Below are positions 36,119 to 47,600 of a stretch of DNA of 64,000 bases, piece by piece (within the stretch, counting starts at the first letter, position 1; every line of letters begins with the position of its first letter). Location: positions 3,123,912 to 3,187,911 of the forward strand of contig CM026553.1 of assembly GCA_015143295.1 (NCBI GenBank), read 5' to 3'. The notes under the pieces are model-generated. The model did no database searches, had not been told where the DNA came from, and saw only the letters and a program-made list of their open reading frames with translations. This stretch comes from Tetracentron sinense. Taxonomy: Eukaryota; Streptophyta; Magnoliopsida; Trochodendrales; Trochodendraceae. The translations under genes were made by a program, and so were the position numbers.

Positions 36119-36579
36119 TGAACTGTTAAAAAAAACCGTGCTTTGATAGCAAAAGCTTGATCCATACTATCAACAAATCAATTATGGAATTTATTTCGGG
36201 TACCAAACCAATCCCCAAAAATAAACAATTTATACATGGATTAAAAATAAACCACAAAAAATATTAAAATGATAGATTAGGGATGTAGAATTTTTTTTAA
36301 CGTGGTAAAACCACAATTTAAGAAAACATCCATGACTAAATAAATGGCAAAATTTTCATTATCAAGAAATTAAAAAGAGGTACAAGGATATTTTTTGAAG
36401 ACCACTTATCTCTTGGTACTAGCCCCACAATACATCCAAAATCTCATCTTCTTTATATCTTTTCTTATCTTCTTTCTCTCTCAGCAAAAAAGAGAACAAG
36501 AGCCTACTTTTTTTCCTTTTGGTTTCTTTCCCCGGTTGATAAAAGAAACCCCAAAAACAAATAACTAACAACTCACTAA

Positions 36580-36915
36580 GGGTGTGTTCGGTTGAGGGGT
36601 AAATGGGTGAGAGAAAGTAAAGTGAAGTGAAGTAAAGTGAAAGAATTGTATAAATTCTCTTGTGTGTTTGGTTTGAGAGAAAAGTTTAGGGAAAAGTATA
36701 AATTTTTCCAAAATTACCCTTTGCTCTCTTTAGGAATAGAGTTCAACAAAATGGTAGATTTGAAATTAGAAGTTTTTACTGTACTTTCTTTCACAATTCC
36801 AGTTTTTTGGTGGAATAAGGTTTGGGGGAAAGTGAGAGAAAGTTGTACACTATTGAGAAAATTCAAGTTTTACTTTTTTACCTCAAAATCTCTCAAACCG
36901 AACAACTCCCATTTT
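36580..36915. repeat. MITE-like repeat with GGGTGTGTTCGGTTG end
   Basis: Starts GGGTGTGTTCGGTTGAGGGG. Near its right end the inverted word 'ctctcaaaccgaacaactcc' appears. A diverged relative in inverse orientation ends at 39393 (GGGTGTGTTCTGTTGGGGGG on the minus strand). Exact borders and a target duplication are not clear. Confidence 0.4.
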
Positions 36916-37710
36916 TACCCACTTTTCTTCACATTCCCCTCACACCCTAGAAAGAAAGGAGTTTGAAAAAATTCAAACTCTTTTAAGTGTGTGACGTGGG
37001 GTTAATGGGTGGACCCACATGTATCCCACTCCTAAAGGATCAGATCAGATGATGCTCTCTTTTTAAGACTCGCGTTTTTTAAAATTTAAATAGTGTGAGT
37101 ACAAAACACGGCTCTTTGAAGATAATAACACATGTTCGTCGTTTCCTTTTTATTAGACCCAAGTTTCAAAGTGACTAAGAAAAAGTTAAAATAGACAAAT
37201 GTCTTTTAGAGCTTTCTTGTTTGCAGTGATTTCCTCTATGGCAGATGTATGAACTCGGGCATAGCCCCTTCAGCCTATGCGTGAAAAGGAGTTTCGCTAA
37301 TGAGCTGACATCGTGCATCCGTAAGTTCTGCCGGGTGTTACACGCACACCTCCCTAACTCGCCCTATGTGTCATTTTGACATTTATTAACCGTGGTTAAG
37401 ATTCATTCACTTTAGGTTAAAAAATTTAACATTTTTTTATAGAAAACATATAATAAAAATTAATCACATCGAGTGAACCATAACCAAGATCAAAATAAAA
37501 ATTACAGAAGAGGCAGGTTTCTACAAATAAATGAAAAAATATATTTTCTTCAATCCTATTTTATGAGATCGAATCACAGAGTTATAAATCTAAATTTCGA
37601 TTGAATTTTAATATAATTAGATCTTGTCCCAATCTGACACTCCCCCTTTTTTTTACTGGGGATATAATTTACCTAGGATTAGTAGAGCATTAGTTAGTGT
37701 TAGTGATAAG

Positions 37711-38070
37711 GGGTGTATCCAAACCGAGCTAGCTTGAAATTCAGCTCGACTCAATCGAGACGTGCTTGAGCTAAAAAATTAGGCTTATCGAGTTGAGCTG
37801 ATTTTTTAAGTTTGAAAATGTGTTCAAGCCATTCGGTTCAGCTCGAAGCTTGACTCAATTCAACTCAAGCTTAGCTTAGCATGAATGTTAAATAAAAAAT
37901 TAAAAAAAAAAACGTTATATATATCATTGTTATATGTATAATAAAAAAACATTATTATTTTATTTAAAAATAATTTTTTAATAAATCAAGCCGAGTTTAA
38001 CTCGAACCTGAATATTACATTTCAAGATGAGTCGAGCATGGCCAAGCTTAGCTCAGCTCGAATACACCCC
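37711..38070. mobile_element. MITE-like element with terminal inverted repeats
   Basis: The left end GGGTGTATCC and the right end on the minus strand GGGTGTATTC form inverted repeats of about 10 bp. The ends are rich in GAGCTCGA-like words and the middle is AT-rich (37880-37980). It has no coding potential and I see no clear target duplication. Confidence 0.6.
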
Positions 38071-38508
38071 CCACTTAATGGTTCAGCGGAGAGTGGAGCT
38101 TTTGCAAGTCATCATATGATCAAAATGAATCCCAAGACCTCTTTACTAAGAAAGGCCACCCACCCGAACATTGGAGCAAGGGTTGGGGTTGCGGTTGGGG
38201 TTTGGGGTGTACGTCCCGTGTGTACTTACCAAAAAGAACTTTCGGAATCTTTTATTTTTTGTTTAACTTTCAGAATCTTTGGTGTGTCTCATGAAAGTAA
38301 CGTCATTGACAAATTGTCATTTCCTTGTCAAAAGACACAAAGTTTCAAAGTCAATATAAAGAAAAAGTAAAAAAAGACAGACGTCTTTTGGAGTTTTCCT
38401 GTTTAAGCAAAGCAAATGTGATCAATCTAAATGAAACCAAAATACACTTCGAACTTCATAAGCAGGAGTTTTTCTGGTGAGACTGTGTTTTAATAAGAGA
38501 GAGAGAGA

Positions 38509-38650
38509 ATGGAGAAGGCTTCGTCTATCCTTGGGTCTATCTTTGGTAGGGTTGCAGCAGAACCCACAGCTACAATCTCATCAATCTTCATCTACCCACT
38601 CAAATCATGTCGAGGAATCTCTGTTTCTCAGGCACCCATCACCGCTACTG
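38509..38650 (+). CDS. mARC: mARC exon 1
   Basis: Codes [20 protein letters not shown] through ITAT plus one base. Donor ACTG|GTAAAA. The ATG follows a GA-rich leader. Confidence 0.92.
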
Positions 38651-41600
38651 GTAAAAACCAGAACAACCCCACTTCTTCAATCGTTTTTTTTTGTTTTGTT
38701 TTGTTTTTGTTTCTTCATGTGGATTTTTCTATTATACAAATTGATTTGTATGTCTTTGTTCTTGAATTATATTCAATTTCTCACTCCACCCATTTTTTTA
38801 TATTTTAATTCATGGTGATTTTACTACTGCAATTTTATCTGTTACATCAATTTCTCTTACAAGGCTTTCGTATTCAATATTTGTGTATTGGAATCCCTCA
38901 TGGGTAGTATGCCATCAGTTAGCCTCGTTTCTGTACTTAATTCCTTTTACACCTCTAAAGCCTTGTGTTGATTTCTCCTTAGCTTACTTCACTTTTAGAA
39001 TTTCACAATTTAGAAAAATATTACGACATCACTCAGTTTTTGAGTTTTCAACTTACCAATAGGTAACATCTATGCTTAAGTCTTAACCCAAAACGAAGAA
39101 ATCATTTCAGTATCTTTCCTGGTCCCATATCTCATGAATTATGATGATTCCCTCCGTTGGGGGAAAACTGATTAAAAAACTACAACTTTCCCTTAGTTGT
39201 TTGTGAGGTTTCTTGAGAAATACTTTTATCACATTTTCTCTCACTTTCACCTATTTGTAATTCCACCAAAAATGATGGAATGTTGAAAGAAAAGAAAATT
39301 AAGCCTTTCTCCTAACACTTTTCTCTCAAAACTAAGACTCCAAAGAAACTACACTCTTCTCTCAGGCACTTACCCCCCAACAGAACACACCCGAGAAATA
39401 CAAATTTAAGTTGCAAGTGATCAAGTGTTTGTTTTTCACTTCCACGCTGCTATCGCTCACACGGCTGGATGTCAATCTGATGGATGGGTAGGCATAGCAG
39501 AAAAGATAGGGTCAATTACGAGAGGAAGGCAGAGGAAAGAAGACGAGAGAGCCAGACTGAACTCACAGCTACCACGACTATAAGAATGACTCGAAAGGCG
39601 GCCCCCCCACACGAGATCACGCTAAAGATTCCAAACCCATTTTGATCTTTTTTTCTTTAATAAAGAAAAAAAAGATAAAATAAATCCAATGGATTTAAAA
39701 CTTATTCTTTGGTAAATCAATTGAAAAATGCTTTTGGAGAATGTCCAATATTTGTTTTACATCTTCTATGCAAAAATGCTCAATTTTCATAAGATCTTCT
39801 TGACTGTTATTCAAAAGGTCGTTATGCCCTATAGATCTACCTATCGTTGATTGGAAATTGAAAACTGATATTCGAAACTCGAAAGAAATGATTACTTAAT
39901 TACATTATTGATTTCGGAATATGTATATTTTGTGGTAACTGTGTTCAGTATTGTCTAACAAACTGTTTGGTCAAGCATGCCACACCATACTTAATAATCT
40001 TTATTACTAATTCCATACTTGAGTCAGCTTGAATGAGTTATTGGGCTATTTGAAGTAACTTTTCATGGTCCCTTATTAACAAAAATTCTCCCACGGCTTA
40101 AATCCCTTTTGGCATTGAGTTCATTTGTGATGATGCAAGTTCAAGCGTACAGAACCAAGTTAGGTATCTTTTCCTGGTCCCCTGTGTTACACTATATCTC
40201 TATGGCTTTATTCAATTTTGGCATTGAGTTCATTTATGATGATGCAAGTTCAAATTACAGATACAGTGCTAGTTACTGTAACTGAATTAAGTGCCTTCCT
40301 CAACTGTTAATTTTGAACATTAACTTATGTGTAATTATTACCCCTTGTTTCAGTATCTTTTCCAGTCTCGAGTTTCTCGTGATCATTCACATGAATGTTA
40401 CTGTTATATCAAAATGCAAAATAAAGAATTTGTGTGACATGAGTAGAAGGGTTATATTGAATGCTGTAAGTGGAGAACAAAATGAATAGTATTGATACTC
40501 AATATAGATATGCATGGGATGCCAAACTAATATAGAATTATAGTACGTCAATGCAGAAGTGTCTCAGAAAGATTTTGAGGAAGTGATCCAAGAATTCAAT
40601 GTTTTCAGATGGTTTGTGCTTGTAATATGAAGGATCTAAATGGACAGCAATATTATTTATTGGCTTATTTTTGTTCGACAGATTGTGTAAAGTCATCAAA
40701 TTGCAGTTTGGAGCTTTGTTAACAAATGTATATAATTGTGCATAGTTGAGTGCATTATCTAGAAATTTTCTGTACTTCTATATTGTCATTATTTTCTGAC
40801 AAGCCAGTAAACGGAGAAATCATTACAGCAAAGATAATCTAATATTTCATAAAATTATCTTGTTGTCCCTTGTACTGAGCTATATAGTACTATACTGTAC
40901 TATACTAATATATTATATTTTATTACATAATGCATAATTTCGACACCGCTCCTTCCTAAATGATAGTGATGATCTTTGCAATTCATTTATGTTAAGTGGC
41001 AAAAAATGGTTAATGTAAGCAATACATGTTAATGGTTGGACTTGCAAACATAACTTGATTTCTTTCCTGTTTAAACTAACAGGATACCGATGAGATCGGA
41101 TGCCATTTATATTATCCCATAATGTGGAATTTTGACACCACTCCTTAAATGATATTAATGATCGCAATTCATTTAGGTTAAGTGACAAGAAATGGTCAAT
41201 ATAAGAAATACATGTTAATTGTTGGACTTGCAAACATAGCTTGATTTCTTTTGTGCTTGAACTAATAGGATTCCAATGGGATCGGCAGTGGCTGGTTGTA
41301 AATTCGAAAGGGAGGGGATATACCCAAAGAGTTGAACCAAAGCTTGCTCTAGTTGAGGTAGAGCTGCCAAATGAGGCATTTACAGAGGATTGGGAACCTA
41401 CAAATAGCTCATATTTAGGTGTGTACATGATTATTTTAACTCATTTTTAGGTTTTTAATGATTATTTCAATGGAATATGATAATCTAGAGTGTTTTTTCT
41501 CTACGAACCTCACTAAATCTATACTTACAATTTTGTTTATGCATCACATTGCAACTATGCATTGTAGCCATCAGAAATGCTATTCATTTGAAACCATAAT

Positions 41601-44600
41601 CCAATGTTTAATCATGGAATAGGCGCTATCTCTATATTGTGTTTTGGTGTTCCTGATGAACTCTTGATATTTTCGATAATCGTCAAATAATGTTGTGCTT
41701 ATGAATTGACAAGTTCTCAAGTAATTATTTGCTTTTACATTCGGATAGAAATATCTGTTATTTTGGTAGTATTATCCGTGAACTGAATATGGTTTTTGGA
41801 AAGGAATTATAAGACCACTTAGATATTGCCATTTAATCATTGCCATTGTATCTTATAGAAGAACTCTGTCCGGGAAATTGTTCCTCAAGTAATTGTAAGA
41901 AGATCTCAACAAAGTTTTGTATGGTCTTTTAAATTGATTCATCTTCTGGATGGTTGGTAGTTTCTATCTCAGGTGACAATTGAAGAGCTCCATATCAATT
42001 AATTGACCTAGGGTTTGGTTCTCTTGTTAAAATTGACGTTGAGATTTAAGTACACACAAATACTCAAACTACCCTTAAGTCCTTAACTTGTGCACAAATA
42101 AGTAACAATATTCTTAGACATGATATACATCTAGAAGAAAAATTATTAACACTAATTGAATATTATATAAGTTTCTAAATAAAATTCTAAATGTTTTACT
42201 CTTTCATTCTATTCCATTTGAAGGAATGCCTTGTCTGTCAAAGGGTGCAAGCAAAATAGATAAACAAATAAATAAAAGGAATAGCCTTATCTCTATATAG
42301 TTACTAAAAGATTGTAGACATTATTCAGCCTCCATAACCATTATGTGTCATGGCAAGGCAGTCAATGGCTTGATTTATTGTACTAAATACACCCTTGTTG
42401 ATACATTAGCTATTGCATGTGTGTTTGCTTGCATCGTTTCTTTTAATCATTGAAATAAAATTTTAAACAAACCGAGAAAAATTAGGGAAGAGGATAAGCA
42501 AGAAAAGAAAAAAAACAAGTTTTTTTTTTTTCAACATATGAACCCTCTAAACCATGTTTTTAGCGAGAGACTTTGCCATCTTTTGCCTATCTTGGAACAA
42601 ACGAGAATCAGGTTTTCATAGAAGCCACCAAGAGAGAGATCTATTTGAGGAAGTGAATTGGTCTTCGTATGCCCTTCCTCTGTAACCAAATCCGAAACCC
42701 AACTTATTGCAATTTTAGAGTCTTCTTCTATGTCTAAGTTATCAAAGTTAAGAGACAACTAATTTTAGTCCTTTGAAAAGGGCTAAAGCTTCCATCCTAC
42801 TAGATTCAAACAAGCCTACGCGCAATGTGCAAAAAACTCTCCCAACAAAATCCCGGAAAGACCACCCAATGCCCCATGGACTTGGATCCCAAACGGAGAA
42901 AATGTTGAAATTAAGTTTGATTGTGCTCCTCTTTGACAATTGCCACTCCACAGAAAGGATGTGAAGGGAATGACCAAGCCACCACACTCCAATCTCTCAT
43001 GATATCGATAAAACAATGTCATTAAATTCCTTTGATGCACGAGAACAATCACCTTAATTTTGTCAATTAAAATAGGAGTATTGGATTCCCAAATATCCCC
43101 TTTGTTATATATTATATCGTGTTCCTGCCACTACCTTTAGTGATTTTAGTCTTGTAGTTCCATTAATAAAGACCGTATATTTCTCTATTATCGTTGGTTA
43201 AATCGTTTTTCATTTCCATCTTTTGAAAATTTTGTTCCTTGTCTGTTTGAGTCATAAAGTTCACAGTGTGAAACTTGTAAATTGACAAAACATAATTTTT
43301 TTTTCGTTTTCTCCCAGTAATAAAAGAAGTTCATTTTCATTTGAAATTGTATATTTTGATGTATGGGGACCTTCTCCCATTTTTCTATGTTTAGCTATCG
43401 ATACTTAATTTCATTTGTCGATGATTATTCTCGCTACCCTTTCAATTGGATGTGAAAAATGAATTTTTTTCATGGAGATCTCCAAGAGGAAGTTTATATG
43501 GCCCCTACCTCTAGGGTTCAATGTTCAAGATTAGAAGGACAAATTTTGTCGTTTGAAGAAATCAAATCTATGGTCTTAAATAGTCCCCTAGAGCTTGGTT
43601 TGAAAGATTTAGTAGAGTTGTTAAGAAGTTCGGGTATAAACAGTGTCACTCATGTAACTGGAGATAATCTAGGGGAGATACAGAAGCTCAAGGACCTTAT
43701 GACAAAATAATTTGAGATTAGAATGCTCGTCCTCCTCCCCATCCTGTATATGCTCTCATATTAAAATGCTTGCCTTAGAGTGGTGTTTTATTTGGCGAGT
43801 AGGGGAGGATCAGGGAGAAGTGCTATTTTGAGATCCCTCTTTTGTGGAGCAATGACAGGTTCTTGCTTTTAGTCTAGGGGTATTTGTTTTATTTTAAGTC
43901 TTCCCTTCTTGATTTTATGTGCTTGTAAACTTTTTCCTATCATGTTTGCTTATGTACATCTTTTTATGATATAATCATTTATCGATAAAAAAAAAAAATT
44001 GAGATTAAAGATTTGGGGTTACTTAGTTATTTCCTTGAGATTGAAGTTGCCTACTCAAACATTGACATCTTCATATCTTAGAGGAAATATATCTTTGATT
44101 TGTTGGAAGATAGTGAGAAGCTCAATTCTAAACCAGTAGCAACACTGATGGAAGCCAATGTTAAGCTGGACTGTGAAAGTGGAGAGTTGCTTGAAGATGT
44201 TGGTATGTTCCATAAGCTAGTGGGTAGCTTGATTTATATATCATTGACTTGCCCAGATATTGCTTATGCTATGAGTGTAATCAGGCAATTCATGCACAAG
44301 CCCATAATTATTCATCTGGAAGTCGCAGAAAGAGTATTGAGATACTTGAAGTCTTCACCTGGTCAAGGGTTATACTTCAGACGGAATAGGCACTTGTAGG
44401 TGGAGGTATACACAAATGCGGAATGGGCCAGGTTAGTTATAGATCATCGGTCTACATCAGACTATTGCACCATGATGGGTGGCAATTTGGTTACTTGGTG
44501 AAGCAATGAACCGTCCGTGGTTGCACGTTTTAGTGCCGAAGCTAATTATAGAGCCATGGCTCATGGAGCTTTTGAGTTATTGTGGATCAAGACCTTGATG

Positions 44601-47600
44601 ATAGAATTGGGTTTTCCAAACCATTCAGAGATGAAGCTCTATTGTGATTATAGAGTTGCTATCAGCATTGTACATAACCTAGTACAACATGATAGGACCA
44701 AGCATATTGAGGTTGACAGACATTTCATACAAGAGAAGGTAGCGTCGAAGATAAATGGTCTTGCCTTTGCCAGAATGGAAGATTAGCTACTAAATGTTCT
44801 TACGAAGGCTATTGCTTCAGCTCCTTATTATGGGCTTATTGGCAAGCTTGGCATGTTGGATATTCATGTCCCGTTCAAGGGGGAGTGTTGTAATGGGTCA
44901 TCTAAATAAGCATATTACATTGTTATCATCTAGTTGCTTTTATTTGCCTATTGTATTTTATGTATCAAATGGACATTAATGTCTTTTTATCTTATTAGTG
45001 ATCAAAAAGAAGATCTAGAGGTTATAGTCGTTATTCTATTCCCCTTTCCTCTTCTCTCTTTTCCTTTTCTCTCCATCCCTAAAGCTCCATTCCTTAGATT
45101 TCTACTCTCTGGATTTTTACATTTTATCAAACATTAATTCAATCTATACCATTAGTTAGCATCTTCCCCCTTTTACCTAAATGGCTTAAATGTTAGAAGA
45201 AATCAAATTTTACATAAAAAGGAACCATTTAAGAAGTCTCAACAAGATTTTTTTAAAAAAAGTAGCATCGCACCTTCTTAATCTCCTGACAATGGTTTTG
45301 GACATCATATATATGATAGGAGAGATGGCCTTATTCTTTCTTCTTTGAAGCGTATTGCATATAGAAATGACTATTTGATTATCCCATGGAGGCATGGTCA
45401 TTTTTGTGTAAAGGGACTCTCTTTAGGAAGTTGGATCCTCAAAGAACACTGCGGGAGAACAGGTGGACAATTATGATTCCTTCACTGGTAGGACTGATTC
45501 TTTCTAAATTGATGTAAACTTGGAATGCTCATGACGAAGGGTGAGTTAGGACAATTCTCTTGCATGGTCAATGTATGCAAGAAGACTTCCATAAGCAAGT
45601 GCAATGCATTCTTAGTTGCAGGAGTGGTACTTTACATCAACATACTTGTGTATATATGAGAGTACATTGATCTGGATCGCTGTGAATTGACACTTCTTCA
45701 ATAACTCACTATAGGGATGCAATGCCATGTAATTGCTTTTTTGTACCATGAATGACCCTTTGATGAGGGTTCTGACAATTGTTTAGAAAAATGGATACTT
45801 GGCTTTAATTGTTCAAAGAATTATTTTACTAGAGTATATCTTGATATGTATGGTCCTTGGAATTACATTCGGGTAACCAGGTAGAGTCCAAAATAAGAAT
45901 TCTTCAACGGGTTTCGGGAATGTATATTTGTACTTTGCATATAGTCAATCATCTTTTGTTGGATAGGAATAGGATCTCTTGCAATAAATAAACCCTGGCT
46001 TTTTTTATAATGGCAAAAATAGAATCAAAAACAAATTTGAAATTTTCTTTTGGTTACAGCATAAGCCATAAAGATATACTTAGTTTTGATAGGGTTTTGC
46101 CATATTAAGGACTTCTTATTTACAAGACAGCAAGAGTATTAAAGTCTAGATGAACTGCTCAAATCCTTAGGTAGGTAGTTCCTTGGGGTTTTTAGGTGGT
46201 TTTCTGATTTTTTTAGGGGGCGAGGGGTACTTTTGCTAGTTAACAGGACTTGAGGTGCTTGGGGAAGAAGGCCTTCAAAATCCTCCTTTGATGTTCATCC
46301 ATATTGTCGATATTTTTGTCAATTTTATGGATGTAGAGGAAAGCCACCAAGTCCATATAAACCCATTAAGATCCAACCCTAGAGCTCATGTCACGTTTTT
46401 GTTAGTTCCAATGAGAGTTAGGGGTTCCTCTCTTCTCTTTCTAAAATCTGGACAAGAGTGATCTAGATTCTAGGGTTGCATCAAGTGGAGACTTGAGATT
46501 CTGAAGTTGAAGTAGCAGGGGTCTTCTTCGTCTTCATCTTCCTCTCAATCAAAATCATCAAAACCAAGGTATGTATTTCCTTTTTAAAACCGAAGGATTT
46601 AAAATTGTGGTGGTTTATCCTTGGGTTTGTAACTCCAAAATCCGGTTTCAGCCTCATGGCAAGCTCTTCTGCTTAATTGTTTGTGCTTGCTCCGGTTATC
46701 AGTTTCCGATCTTGATGAATATCCAGAGAGTTTCTCCATACAAAATGGAAATTGAAACAGCGAAATAACATTTACAATACTTCTTTTTGGCAGAACATTT
46801 ATGGTACCTTGGTCAAATGGATGAAGCACTAACGGGATAACCACTGTAGAGGGTGGTCTAGTGGCCCGGGCTTGGGCCAACAAGCACTTGTGCCTGGGTT
46901 TGAGTCTCCAGATCTCCACTAGCACAGCGATGGTGCCCATCTTCCCGTTGATTGCCCTGGACGGTTAGGGGTTGCACCCACCCCCCTAACTTTTTTTCTA
47001 ACAAAAAAAAAAAAAAAGCACTAACGTGATAACTTGTCCTATATAGAGATGTTGGGGTGGTCATGGTTTTTGTTCTCCTTGGGAACTTTAGTGCATAATC
47101 TCATGGTTTTTTGCTTTCACCGCTAACATCATGATTCATGACTAATGCATATAGACATATAAAAAAAGTCGTAGTTTTAGGCGTTTGCACTTTTTGGTCT
47201 TAATCTTCTAACAGAAATGCTAGCCCCAGTAGCAGTCTTCCCCATACGCAAGGTGGTAGCAACAAGTGTCAGCCCATCTACCTGTTATAGGGTAGCAACA
47301 CCATGGATTGCACCCACATTGCATCAGTGGGAAAAAAGTGACTTAGTGCGTCTGCGGCTTAGCACTCTTCATCTTCTAAAGCACCATAGTGGAACCGAAA
47401 TGATCTTTTCTCCTCTACCTTTTTGCACTTTCGAAGTGGTTTTCGAAAATTAATTGTTGCCCCTTTTTCTTTTCTTTTTTCTGTTCCCAATGGGTAACAT
47501 GACTCGTTTCATTCACTTTCTCCTGCAGTATTAAGGGCCCCTGGGATGGATGCACTAAAGGTTTCTTTGAGCAAAACTTGTGAAATAATTGATGGCATAT

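Larger units (their letters stand above)
36119..38508. other. Intergenic region upstream of the mARC gene
   Basis: Contains two MITE-like repeats (separate entries) and a 60-70 bp block near 37160-37225 that recurs, diverged, at 38335-38405 close to the mARC start. The last 40 bp before the ATG hold a GA-run (gagagagaga) likely within the 5' leader. No gene is supported; the frames at 36637-36966 and 38038-38370 lie in repeats. Confidence 0.5.
41419..47528 (+). other. mARC intron 2
   Basis: 6.1 kb with several transposon pieces (LINE RNase H, Copia with LINE tail, SINE; separate entries). 41419-42500 and about 45150-46820 show nothing I can support beyond AT-rich noncoding sequence. Confidence 0.75.

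Noticed and set aside
36637..36966. 109-codon plus-strand frame
   Set aside because: Lies in a MITE-like repeat and has no domain.
40913..41428. 171-codon minus-strand frame
   Set aside because: It is the antisense of the tandemly duplicated intron 1/exon 2 junction of the mARC gene; its repeated text comes from the duplication.
46851..46910. tRNA gene
   Set aside because: A and B boxes are present but no cloverleaf or acceptor stem is evident, and target duplications with a poly-A tail mark it as a SINE.
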